Source of the DNA: Lonicera japonica
Taxonomy: Eukaryota; Streptophyta; Magnoliopsida; Dipsacales; Caprifoliaceae
Length of the DNA: 64,000 bases
Assembly (NCBI GenBank): GCA_021464415.1
Contig: CM038466.1
Location: forward strand, 19,345,017-19,409,016
Direction of reading: 5' to 3'
The notes under the pieces were generated by a model, which was not told the DNA's origin, ran no database searches, and saw only the letters and a list, made by a program, of their open reading frames with translations. Below, piece after piece: positions 1-11,358 of this stretch. The translations under genes were made by a program, and so were the position numbers. How positions within the stretch are numbered: position 1 is the stretch's first letter; every line of letters begins with the position of its first letter.

Positions 1-1557
1 AGTAAGTACAAATTCTTATATATAGCGTTCTTTTTTCTATATATAGTTAAAATATACATTTAGGGCACGTGCTAATTTTTTTTATAAAATTATTATCTGG
101 AGTTGAAATATTTAAAAATTTAAGAAAGAAATATAGTTAGGAAAACGGAAGATTAGCATTAAAAAAATAGGTATGCGAAATTACAGTAGAATGAATAATG
201 TGTGTCTCAATGCGAATGGTCGATTAGGGTAATTGGTGTGATTAGTGGAGTTAGGCAAGTTGGTAGTTGATATTAATTCGGCTGTTTGTTAGTTCATATT
301 AATTTAGCCGTTGGTTGTTTGTTACGTGTTCATATTAATTAATGTGAAATGTACAAGCTAGGGAAGTAACTTTCTTTACTAGTATAGAGGGTCCAAAATG
401 TGGGGCAAAACCTCATTCAATTCTTCTTCTGACCTTTAAAATTTTGTGGTCCCATACTAATAAAATTTGGTTGAAAATTGATAGTTGGCAGTTTAAGTTA
501 CATATTTTTACAATGCTAGGTCTGCGTCGTCCTGTTTTCTAGTTCCATACTTCCTAAGGATTTGGCATTCCAAGAATAGATCATAAATTCAATTTGTTGA
601 GCGAGTGCAAGTATATGAGTACCGTAAAAGCAACATTAAAAATATTTAAGATTAACAGTTCTAATACCAAAATGTAGTTGAAATTGTCCAAGTGTGAATG
701 ATAGAAAAAAAGTTGATGTCATATATCCGTCCAAGGAGAAAAACTTACTTATGACAAGTATGGCACATCAACAATCCACCTCAATATCTCAAGCCAATCA
801 AATTTTGTCACATTACCCTCCTCTCTCTCTCTCTCTCTCTAGCTCTCTCTCCCCCATCACCACCTCCGGCGTGCTATTGAGGTGGATTGCTGATGTGGCA
901 TACCTGTTATAGGTAAGTTTTTCTCCCGCCCAAGGCAATTTACTTTGTATCTCTTCACCAGATCGAGAAACTTTTTTTTTTTCAGTTGGGAATTTGCAGA
1001 ACTGGAATAGTATTTTGCACAGCCATCAGTCTTTGCCACTGACAAGGAATTTTATCTTTGTCAATAGGCAGGTCTTTTTTTTCTAGTTGGACAAACTTCG
1101 CCCTTCCAGAGCTGTTTCTAAATTCTAACAATTAAAACCGAAGTAATTTCCTCATAAATCAATTGTTATTGACTTACCAAGAATTCTGTAAACATCAATA
1201 CCTCTTGTCTTTAAGTTTTATACATAGAGATTTTTTATTTTTTTTTAAAAAAAAGAAGTTATATGCATAGAAGCAAGCGGACTGAAAATTTTACATATTG
1301 TTTTGCAATAAAAAAAAAACATTAGATTATTACCAGATATTTTTATAAAGTAAGACTTAGTCAGCTACTTCTGCATTCCTTCAGAAGCTTCTGTATTGAA
1401 TATTTTTACAAGCTCGGTAATTTGTCAATCTGATGATGACCATAGAGGAAAAAATGAAACATTTCGTGCATGCATTTTCTCTTTGAATTTTGATTCTCCA
1501 TCCTTCAAATAGATTGTTTTGGAGGACTTCCAAATTTTCATAATCCATCTCTCCAAA
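1..1557. other. Upstream region of the receptor kinase
   Basis: AT-rich sequence with no supported gene. It should contain the promoter and 5' leader of the first alternative exon at 1558. The only structured part is the foldback MITE at 731-934. A CATGCAT (RY-type) motif lies near 1469. No convincing TATA box could be fixed. Confidence 0.5.
731..934. mobile_element. Foldback MITE with ~60-bp terminal inverted repeats
   Basis: The left arm (731-788, starting CCAAGGAGAAAAACTTAC) pairs with the right arm (about 874-934, ending GTAAGTTTTTCTCCC plus GCCCAAGG) over nearly its whole length. The arms share the CAATCCACCTCAATA core. A CT microsatellite (about 822-843) forms the loop. No transposase is present and I could not settle a target-site duplication. 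It lies about 620 bp upstream of an exon. Confidence 0.75.
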
Positions 1558-2329
1558 ATGTATCGCACTCTCTTCCCAAGAGACTCTTCTATCTTCTTTC
1601 TGATCATTACTATAGCCTCCATTTTTCATATCTGTTTGTGTGCGGATAACGAGCAATATGTAGCCTGTGGCCAGCTATTTCAGTGCGCAAATATTAACGA
1701 CATTGGTTATCCCTTCTGGGGAGAGAACCGGCCAGAGTACTGCGGTCACCCAGGGTTCAGCCTATATAACTGCCAAGCCGACACCCCTCTACTCACAATC
1801 AACAACCAATCATATCGAGTCCTTCGGATCGAAAACGTCACCCGTACAGTCACCATTGCCAGAGCCGACTTGTGGGACACTACCTGTCCGGATGTTCTTT
1901 ATAACACCACCTTGGACCTTAACCTTTTCAGCCCTGTTTCCACCAACCAAAACTTAAACTTGCTATATGGTTGCACCCTCTTCCCGGGTCAAACCCAGCC
2001 TCTTTTAAATCAGTTTGAGTGCACCTTGGGCCGGACCACAAGCTTCGGTTTCTACGGTATTGGGGTTAGCTTGGTTACCTGCAATCAGAGTGTGATTGTT
2101 CCGGTAAGTCAAAGATGGGCCGAGGCTCTAGCAAGGCCTACGGCCTCATTAATCGATCTAAGGCAAGCACTTGCTAGTGGGTTCGGATTACAGTGGGTAG
2201 CAAACGATACGGTGTGTAACCGATGTGAGGTATCGGGTGGGCGATGTGGTTCTAATTCGAGCTCGGGGACGTTTGCTTGTTATTGTGCAGATCGGCCTTA
2301 TTCATTTGTCTGTAACACAACTCAACCTG
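1558..2329 (+). CDS. Alternative first exon A of LRK10L-type receptor kinase (ectodomain)
   Basis: Encodes 257 residues plus one base. It begins with a hydrophobic signal peptide (MYRTLFPRDSS, then a stretch rich in I, F and T), followed by a cysteine-rich GUB_WAK domain (CGQLFQCANINDIGYPFWG, YCGHPGF) and a WAK-associated C-terminal domain (VCNRCEVSGGRCGSNSSSG, FACYC). The ATG at 1558 is preferred over the one at 1519 because the signal peptide follows it directly. The exon ends CTCAACCTG/GTATGT, leaving one base. That is the same phase as exon B at 5711-6509, so it can splice straight to the acceptor at 8518. The 718-codon reading (717 aa: 1558-2329, 8518-8589, 8706-9038, 9485-10461) is open throughout. 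It is diverged from, but clearly paralogous to, exon B. Alternatively it is a leftover duplicated ectodomain no longer transcribed. Confidence 0.8.
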
Positions 2330-5300
2330 GTATGTATTCTTGATCTGGTTAGTTTGATGTGGTTTTTGAGGAGCTAAGATCTTGTTAGAATTCACATAGG
2401 GTGCGTCTTATAAAAAAAATTGGAAATTAAGAAAAAAGGAGATAAATGATTGGTATTGTTTTAATATTCTTTTGGTTTCCATGGGTAAGAAAAATTTACA
2501 TTAAAAAGGAGAAAATTTCGGAAGACGTGTCACCAAATCAATCCTCTATTTTTTTCCAATTTCTCATAAGAATTAGTGTTTTTAATTATTTTACAATTTT
2601 TTAAATGAAATGACCCACAAAATTTGAAATTTTGGGTATAATGACACAGCAAAAATAGGATATAATTTATTTTTGTCCTGAATAAGGGAAAGTATTAATA
2701 GTGGAGCAAGAAAAAGGCTGGGAGGAGAGAGAAGAACTTAGACTTAGGAGGTGAATTAAAATGTTTGTTTTGGTAAAAAAAATCTTCTTGGTCAAACTTT
2801 AGAAAAACAAAAGGATAAAATCAAAATAAAATGTTTATGTTTATTCAAATCTTGTATTTAGACCTAAAAGACAAATGAAACGTTTAGATTTAATTTGTAG
2901 ACTTCAGATTCCATCTTCAGACTTTAGATTAAAAACAAACAAAAGACTATCTAAGACTGAACGTTAGGGTTAGCGTTGCTCGGTTGATTTTTATTTTATG
3001 GTCCCAAGTGTCATTGAGGATATTTTAGGAAAATAATTTGAACTAACGCACGCACTCAGATTGCATCCGTGTTGATATAATATTATCAACCTAGCTTTAA
3101 CTGCAACTCTCCTTCAAGGGCGGCCCAAGGCCCAATTTAATTTACGTTTCAAAGTGGGTGGTTTTTTTGTTTAAGCCTAATCTTAGTCAAGCCCAATTTT
3201 GCAGGGCCAACTAATTTCCCTTCTAGCTCTTTTTTAAAAATAAACTGATCAACAACTGAAAAAAACCACCAACGTAAAATTTTACTAAGAAATGCAAAGT
3301 GAACTATACAGCTCCGTTTGATAATAATATTAAAAAAAAAAATTAAAGTTGGAAAATAAATTAAAGAATATTATAAAATACTCTTTATCTAGCTCATGCT
3401 CATTTTTATGCGTAGTCTTTCATTATTTTTATTGAAAATTTTCTTCTTCAACCTCCAGAGAAATTTTTTCCATGGAAAAAGCCAAAAATAAGAAGATGTA
3501 TCACCGCATGCCTTAATTTATTTCTTTCATTTCTCACAAAAATCAACTATTTTTATTATTATTTTTCATATTGTTATTAAACGCACTTTACAAGTTAATT
3601 CTCCTTACCATGGTTTTGAACTATGCCCACCTCTCTAGAAAATGAGTACCATTTGAAAGAGTGAGCGAGTTAGCATGAATGGTGAAGGTGCCCACCGGAA
3701 CATGAAAGGTTCCAAGTTCAAATTTCACTTACACTAGAGGCTTTCTTTGTTATTATAACAAAATGAGTACCATTTGAGCTGTAAGTTATTGGTTTGCATT
3801 AATTAATAATTATCTAGAAAGCAATGTTTCTTAAACATTGTAAAAGTTAATTAGTGACCTTAATTTAAAAAGAACAAAATATTCAACAAGAACAAGATAG
3901 ATATTTACATATATGTTTTGTAGGACTAATTTGAACTTTTTGATGATTTGTAGATTTTGTTGAAATAGTTACTCTTAATTTGAAAAAGAACAAAATATTT
4001 AACAAGATCAAATAGATATTTACATATATTTTGTAAGACTGATTCAAAGTTTTCGATATTTTGGATTAGATTTTGCAATCAAAACTTTTCCAAACTTTAT
4101 ACGATTTTCATGGGTTAAACCTTTATAGAAAAATTCTTTAATCTACGCAACATTTTAACATTGGTGTCTTATTGGATTCGTTTTTATCAAAAATGTTATA
4201 TCATAACCACTGCATGGCAGTTGTGTATTATGTTAAAAGTATGTAAGATAATGTATGCCAAAAAAAATTGACCACTCTTTGGTGTAATTGTGTTTGTACG
4301 TTACTGGCCAAAACCGAAATCTTCTGTATTCTTCAACCAATAATAGTCCATCTTATGTGAAGAATCATTGATATGCTCGCTGAGCTTTCTTAAGTGAGAA
4401 GTTTGTACCGAGTGAATGCGCAGGCTGATACGATGTGATTCTGAAAAGCAAGCAGTACGATTCTACCAAGATACACTAGCCGTTACAGTTGCGGAGGAAG
4501 TAAACAAAAATTGTTAAGGTTGGAATTGATTATGATAAAATATGCATGATGTCAAGAGGTGATTTAGTAGATGTGCAGATTTGAGACGTACGGCACGTTT
4601 TAGATTTAAACCTTTCTTCATGCAATTTTTTAAGGTTGGTCATCACCCATAAAGAACAAGTTAACATTTTACAACCGAGTGTACTAGCATCACCTTGGTG
4701 CTTACCTTTGGCGCTTTACTTGGGCGGTTCATAGTTACGTTAAAAGTCGACTCCATTTGCATACACAAGAAAATAAAAAAGGTTACGGTCGACTTTGTTT
4801 GACTGAAAGTAAACCCACGCAACCAAAATCTCAAACCAATCCTAAATAATTAATTAGTTTGCAAGGTCTAAGATATAATAATACAAAACTTTGCTACAGT
4901 ATTACATTTTACTGAAATTTCTATATAAAACTAGTATGAAATAATTAATGGCTGTTACATTCGTTAGTCTCTGTCTATCTTTATATTAATTATTATTATT
5001 ATATATGCTTTTGAGTTTTCTTTCTTTGGTCTTCCCATGCGGAAATTGTCTCATTCAAGGAACTGGAAATAAAATTATAATGACGTGATATAGCTAACTT
5101 TTCTGAGTATAACGATTTGATAACAAAATTAAGGGCTCAAATTATATTTTAGTAATTTTTTATAGTTGTGAGGCCTAATTTACATATAAAAATTGAAGTA
5201 TGTTACTAGAAGTATGATTATGGCACTTATTTTATAAATGTTGATTAATTAAAATTATGATTATTTAGCACTTTAGTATTATATCACTTTAATAATATAA

Positions 5301-5710
5301 TTTTTAATGATGTATTATTAGATAATTTTACATGTATTTATAATATAATAATAAATATTAAAATAAGATAATATTTAATTGGGGGTCTACCCCTTAATTA
5401 AATGGAGGTGGTTGAGGAAGTGTCGGGTTGTGAGTGCCCGGAACCAGTTCAGCGAGCAGATTAAAACTCTTTTTTTTTTTTTTTCTCAATATAAACTAAT
5501 AATCTAGTCATTATTATGCATACATGTAATAACGTGAACCGTCCCTTTCCTGCTATCACCTCCTTTCAACGGTCCAAGACAAATAATAGTCAACTAAAGC
5601 CACCTCTCTCTCTCTCTCTCTCTCTCTCTCAATGTTTGTTCAATTCAATACTCCCGCCCCCACATTTCCATTACCACCAGTCCTCTTCTTCAACTATTTC
5701 CCAATGCAAA
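2330..5710. other. Long intron of isoform A containing the promoter of isoform B
   Basis: About 3.4 kb without coding sequence. It holds a SINE with an 18-bp target duplication (3639-3777), AT-rich foldback-type MITE fragments near 2395-2600 and 3310-3600 (related to copies near 19.1, 56.8 and 59.6 kb), and, just before the second ATG, a TATA-like CAATATAAAC near 5487 and a CT microsatellite at about 5606-5630. The last two would be promoter and 5' leader of isoform B. The CT repeat happens to be open in frame with the coding sequence, which artificially extends the open frame back to 5516. Confidence 0.6.
3639..3777 (+). mobile_element. tRNA-derived SINE with 18-bp target-site duplication
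   Basis: A body of about 103 bp (3657-3759) is flanked by perfect direct repeats AAAATGAGTACCATTTGA at 3639-3656 and 3760-3777. The body shows a tRNA-like head with box-A-like GTTAGCATGAATGGTGAAGG, the plant-SINE signature GTGCCCACCGGAACATGAAA, and box-B-like GGTTCCAAGTTCAAATTTC. It ends in a T-rich tail TTGTTATTATAAC. The long perfect duplication indicates L1-type target-primed insertion. Confidence 0.88.
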
Positions 5711-8700
5711 ATGCCTCACTCCTCTTCAAACTTAACAACGACTATCCAAATGCCTCTCTCCCCTCTTCTCACCACCGCCCTCCTCTTCCTACTCCTATTT
5801 TCCGGCCACCTCCAGCCGTCGTCATCCCAATCGCTCACCTTTTCAAACTGCAACAACACCTTCACCTGCGGCACCCTCACCAACATCACCTACCCCTTCA
5901 CCGGCGGCGATCGTCCCTCCCACTGCGGCCCACCCGACTTCCACCTCACCTGCCTCGACAACGCCACCCACTTAACCGCCGGTTCACTAACCTACCGAGT
6001 CCTCCAAATCAACCAAACCCTCCAAACCCTGACCCTAGTCCGCTTAGACCTCTACAACAACACTTGCCCCTCCCAATTCCTCAACTCCACCCTCAATCCC
6101 TCCATCTTCACCTCCGAATATGGCAACGATGATCTCACTTTGATCTACGGCTGTAATACGACGGAGATGAGGATTAGGCCACATAATTTGTTTAACTGTG
6201 ATGTGAGGGGGGTTAATTTTAGTGATGCGTATTATTTGGTGGGTCCGGTTCCGAGTGACCCGATACTGAGCATTATTCGGTGTCACACTAGTGTGGCGCT
6301 TCGGGTGCTTTTGGAGGTTGGGAATAGGCTGACGGGTAATAGGACGACTTTGGGGGAGGCTTTGATGGAGGGCTTTATGGTGAATTATAGCGACCCCTAT
6401 AGTAGGCAGTGTGAGAATTGCAGTGGGTTCGGTGGGCAATGTGGGTTTGATTCAAATTCGGGCCAATCCATTTGTATTTGCGACAATAATAGGGTGTGTG
6501 TTCCGCCAGGTAATTTCACCCCCTCCCTTTCTTTGTCCCAATTACCTTCATGGAAATGGATTATTAGTTGTTGTTTTTTTTCCTCTTAAATTAAAAAATT
6601 GATTTAACAGTTTAGGGCGTGTTTGGTTCCCAGATTCAATAATAGAAAATGCGGTTTCATGATGCATTTACCTGTATTATTAGTACTACACTGAAAAAAT
6701 TACCCTCGCTATCTCAAATTAGTAGTCTTTGGAGGACTCAATTAATTGTTCTATTCATTTTTAGAAATAGTTGTATTCTTGACCATTATTAGATTGAACT
6801 AAATCTTGTTGAAATTAGTATTTTCTTTGAAGTACCAAAGTGCGAAAGTAGTACTATTAACTTGAGCAGTATATAATCTTAGTTTTGGTAAGGTACTGTT
6901 TGTTATACTACTCATTTTCAGTAAACGTTTGCCATCTTGATGATATTATATATTAACAGTAGTAATATAGGGAGACATAAAAATGGGACATGAGCATCTG
7001 GCTCAATGATTTGTCAACATGGCATTGTTTAGAGCGGAGACTGGTTGAATCAACCTCACACTTTATATACTTTCCAACATATTATTGCCACATTGAATAT
7101 GTTAGTTTCTTATATCACACTTTTATGGCTCTTAGAGCATCTCCATTGGGTAGGATAAATTGATACCCTCTTCACGGCGGAGAGAAATTTAGGCTAAAAT
7201 TTTGACAGGTCGGGTAGAGAACAAGTAAATTTACTATCTCACTAAATTTTAGTCACACGAACGTGGCTCACTCGTATCATTCATACGAATTCAGCTCACT
7301 CGTATAAAAATAAAATAATAAAGTCATAGAAATGTGGCTCACTCGTATGAAGTTATACGAATGAACCACATTCGTATGAGATGTGCATCTTTTTAGTCAT
7401 ACGAATGAGCTGCATTTGTATGAGCCATTTATGTTTTTTTTTCTTTTTTTCTTTTTTTTGCACATCAACTATATGAATGAGCTTGTTTCGTATGGTTGTT
7501 TTCTCACACTACCCGGTGTGTTCTGCTTTAAAAGTTAAGTGTAGAAATACTAAATTTATCTTAATTTTTACATTCTCCGCTGTGGATGCTCTTACAAATT
7601 ATTGATATGCTTAAAGTAAACCCTCAGTTTATAGTGATCCATACCTCCACCGGCAGAAGTAGGAGAGGGCTGACCCAGCTAAAGCTCGGGTCAAATTTTG
7701 AAATGCCTTAATAGTATTAGGTTTAGGGATAGCCACATGTTAGTGGCCACATGTTACTTTCTCTTTCAAATTCATAGTGGTAAATATTGATATGTTCCAA
7801 AATGAAAATGAGATAATTAATTTAAGACATTCTGAAAAAGGAAAAGGAGACTATTACTTTGAGACGGGGCAGTATTGTTTAACGATGTCGTACATTAATT
7901 TGAAAACAGATCCTCTTAATTTAGTACGGCTACAAAAGAACAATTTTAACTTGAGAACGAAGAAGCTTTTTAGCCCCCTCCCAACTTAAATTATTGGCTC
8001 CACCACTGCGTACCTCCACGAAGGCTTTATTTCTTAGCTCACTGGCTTATAAAGCAAAATCTTTGAAGCAGCCAAATTGGGATGTACAATGCCATACAAT
8101 ATTCTCGAGTCCAGGCACATAAATTCTTTTATATTATTGAGCCACTTACCTCTTAATGGAACAGAAAAGCAATATAATTTTTGCGATGTTTGAGAAGTCA
8201 TGGGGTAAAATAGAAACTATTTTTCATTACTTTTCACTTGATATTGCTGCTACAGATTAGTTACTTCAATAAGTATTTCTATTTCACCATTGCTTTCAAG
8301 TATGGGACACCGTTTCAATGCAAGCCGATTGGCAATACAGTTTGCTAGAAATCTCTCCAAAATAGAGTTGTTGATTGGAAAGATTGTAAAGAGATGAGCA
8401 GTTTCCCACACTTTAATAGCAGACAATGTGGTTTAGCCCGTTATGGGCATTTGTTCGATTATTCAATTTAATCCTTCACGGTTCAACTAACTTTTCTGTG
8501 TCCGACATTTGTTGCAGCCAACAATGGCTCCAACAATGGCTCTATGGATGAACCATCAAGAAGTGGTTCTATGAACGATAGTAAAATAGGTATGACCTCA
8601 TTTTGTTAAAGAAAATAATTTAGTGTTTCTTTTATGATTACCAGCTCAGGCAAAACTTGCGTTTTTTCTTTCGTTTCCAACTTGCGATTTTTCTTCCATT

Positions 8701-10461
8701 TCCAGTCCTTCCCGTACTAGGTGCAATACTTGCTGGCATTGGCATAGGATGGTTATTCTTCTTCTGCAGACAAAGGAGAAAACGGCTAGCTGCCCAAGCT
8801 CAAACCATGAGCAAAGACCTTCCAACTCCACCTCCTTCAAGCAAAGACCTTACTTCTACACCATCAGCTAAATTCACCAGAAGCATCCCCTCTTATCCCT
8901 CCTCAAAATCCGAGCTTGGAAAGGCGAGCACGTATTTTGGAGTTCAGGTCTTCACCTATGCTGAACTTGAAGAAGCAACTGATAATTTTGACACTTCTAG
9001 AGAACTTGGAGATGGCGGCTTTGGCACTGTGTACTATGGTACGAATTTATAAGAGCATCTGCAACAGTGTAAACTTGTAGGATAAATCAATTCTATAAAA
9101 CTGCACTATATATAAGGCGCATGATATGTTGATCATATAACAATGTGTTGTTCCTCATCATACGAACAACTGGCGTCTGTTAGGACTCAAATGGATTCCT
9201 GATGTCGGTTTGAGTCCTAAACGGATATCTATTCTCCTTTTGGTGCGTATGTCAGACAGACATCTCTTATATGTTTCTCCATTTAAATTATATTTCATGC
9301 CCAATCATTGCGGAATGCACAAAGTGAGATATATATATATATATATTTAAATTACTTACAATACAAGATTACAATGCTGTGGATGCTCTAAGGCCCTTGT
9401 ATATCTCTTCTAGCTTGACTATATTCTTGCATTTGGCTTGTGTGTTTTTGCACTTGGGCTCACATTTTTCTGTTTTCTGATCAGGCAAGCTTATTGATGG
9501 CCGTGAAGTTGCAGTAAAGCGATTATATGAAAACAATTTCAAGCGCGAAGAGCAGTTCATTAATGAAGTCGAAATCCTTGCTCGATTAAACCACCAATAC
9601 CTTGTTAAGTTGTATGGGTGCACATCAAAACGTAGCCGGGAACTCCTCCTCGTCTATGAATACATTCCCAACGGAACGGTGGCCGATCATCTACACGGAA
9701 ACCGAGCAAAGTCTGGTTTGCTTTCTTGGCCAGTTCGGTTAAACATCGCCATAGAAACCGCTGAGGCCCTTGCTTTCCTCCACCAATCAGATATTATTCA
9801 CCGTGATGTTAAAACCAACAATATTCTCTTAGACAACAGTTTTTGCGTAAAAGTAGCCGATTTTGGGTTATCAAGATTGTTCCCAAACGACACTACCCAT
9901 GTTTCAACTGCTCCCCAAGGGACACCTGGATACGTGGACCCCGAGTACTACCAATGCTACCAACTCACCACCAAGAGTGATGTTTACAGCTTCGGTGTAG
10001 TGTTGGTAGAACTTATCTCGTCGTTACAAGCTGTTGACACCAATAGGCACCGGCACTATATTAATTTGGCGAATATGGCTATTAACAAAATTCAGAGCCG
10101 TATGTTGAACGAGTTAGTTGATCCGAGCCTTGGGTTCGAGTCAAACAGCTCGGTGAGGAGGATGGCTACATTGGTAGCAGAGTTGGCTTTTCAGTGTTTG
10201 CAGCAAGAGAAGGATTTGAGACCTTCAATGAAAGAAGTATTGGATACTTTGAGGGGTATTGGGAATGAAGAGTTGAATGCTCAAAAGGCGGTGGTGATAG
10301 ATATTGCGGTGGATGATGGGGTGCTCAAAAAGGGCGGTAACGCATCTCAGCCTGTGCCTAATGGGGTGCTCTCAAAGGACGGCAATGAATCCCCTCATTC
10401 ACCAGATTCGGTGGTTTCTGCTAAATGGGTTAGCGGTTCTACACTTGATTCTAGTGGATGA
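5711..10461 (+). CDS. LRK10L-type (LEAF RUST 10-like) receptor-like Ser/Thr protein kinase, isoform B
   Basis: Exons 5711-6509, 8518-8589, 8706-9038 and 9485-10461 give 727 codons (726 aa) in one open frame with GT-AG introns. Order: signal peptide ([14 protein letters not shown]), GUB_WAK domain ([20 protein letters not shown]), WAK-associated domain ([18 protein letters not shown]), a short Gly/Ser/Asn linker (exon 2), a transmembrane helix ([20 protein letters not shown]) with basic stop-transfer, then a kinase domain. Kinase motifs are intact: P-loop [11 protein letters not shown], lysine VAVKRL, catalytic loop HRDVKTNN (an RD kinase), DFGLSR and [11 protein letters not shown]. The family acts at the plasma membrane; Arabidopsis LRK10L1 is linked to ABA and drought responses, and cereal LRK10 to rust resistance. 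The ligand is unknown. An in-frame ATG at 5750 is an alternative start. Isoform A substitutes the exon at 1558-2329. Confidence 0.93.
6510..8517. other. Intron 1 (isoform B) of the receptor kinase
   Basis: 2 kb intron bounded by CCAG/GTAATT and TTGCAG/CCAAC. It contains a MITE at 7134-7592 and no supported coding sequence. A GGGCGTGTTTGG motif near 6614 resembles a transposon end, but I found no partner. Confidence 0.75.
7134..7592. mobile_element. hAT-like MITE, AGAGCATC terminal inverted repeats
   Basis: Begins AGAGCATCTCCATTGG and ends TGTGGATGCTCT, giving inverted termini of about 12-15 bp. There is no transposase. The middle (about 7236-7490) is an array of short alternating forward and inverted copies of a GCTCACTCGTATGA-like word. 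Related termini occur at 9052-9389 and 17876-18369. The target duplication is not clear. Confidence 0.7.
9052..9389. mobile_element. hAT-like MITE in intron 3 of the receptor kinase
   Basis: Starts AGAGCATCTGCAACAGT and ends ATGCTGTGGATGCTCT, an imperfect inverted terminal repeat. It lies wholly within the 446-bp intron 9039-9484 and makes up most of it, so the intron was probably about 100 bp before insertion. An AT microsatellite lies near 9331-9346. Confidence 0.72.
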
Positions 10462-11358
10462 ATTTTTCTTTTGTCATTTTGGATTAAAAGTAGAGGGTAA
10501 GAGTGTTTAAATGAGTGACAATTTCCCTTTCTACCCGTATTTTGGCCTTTTTCTATTTGGTTGATTGATTATATCTGTTAGAAGCACTCATGTATGCAAA
10601 AGCTTAAAGGGAAATGTAATGTACATAGTAAAACTGGAGTTGGCAACAAGCTAGAAAATTTGATGTTAGATAACGGTGGTTCTTGTTGTTTGATTATTGC
10701 TCTTGTAATTTTTGGATTTGAATTATTGATTATACCTTTTTGAGGTCTATACTTGAAAATCTGACTCATTCTTTTCTCTTTATAGTTCACTTTTGTAGAT
10801 TCAGGATTAAATGCAAGTGATTGAAAGTGTGAATTTTCGTGCAGAAACACCTACTCGAACTCCGGACCCCACATTTTTTCCATTTGTCAAACTACTCAAA
10901 TTTATTCAACGCTTTGTACTTTCAAAATAAACAAATTAATTAGGTAGCTTCTGAAAAGGGGGCAAGCTTATATGAGCTATTTCAGAGGGGGTTTTCTTGA
11001 CAAAAATCTGTTTGACTTGAAGGAAAAACAAATTAACAAGAAATTCAGTTGAAAACATGCAAGGGAAATTACATGAAAATGTCTACTAATAAGTTTAAGC
11101 GAAAAGTAATATTAGCCCTTCGATATCTATGTAACTTTCTTTTACTTTATTTATTTTATATGGCCTGGAATGCATTGTCAAATTTCAAGTTTCAATATCT
11201 TGTGACCTCACCCCAAATTTGAAAAAGTGTGTATCCTTTCCGTGTTTTCTTCGTATCAAATATGGGCTCAAAATTTTCAGAAAAAAGAAAAATATGGGCT
11301 AAAATGTCATGATATCCACCCCCCACTCCCACACCGACTTTCTATATATATTATAAAC

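Noticed and set aside
5516..5710. Open frame extending 65 codons upstream of the receptor kinase isoform B start
   Set aside because: It runs through a CT microsatellite and has no signal peptide at its start; the signal peptide follows the ATGs at 5711 and 5750.
5632..6439. Overlapping ORFs in other frames of the isoform B ectodomain exon
   Set aside because: Pro/His-rich shadow frames caused by the C-rich codon use of the real exon.
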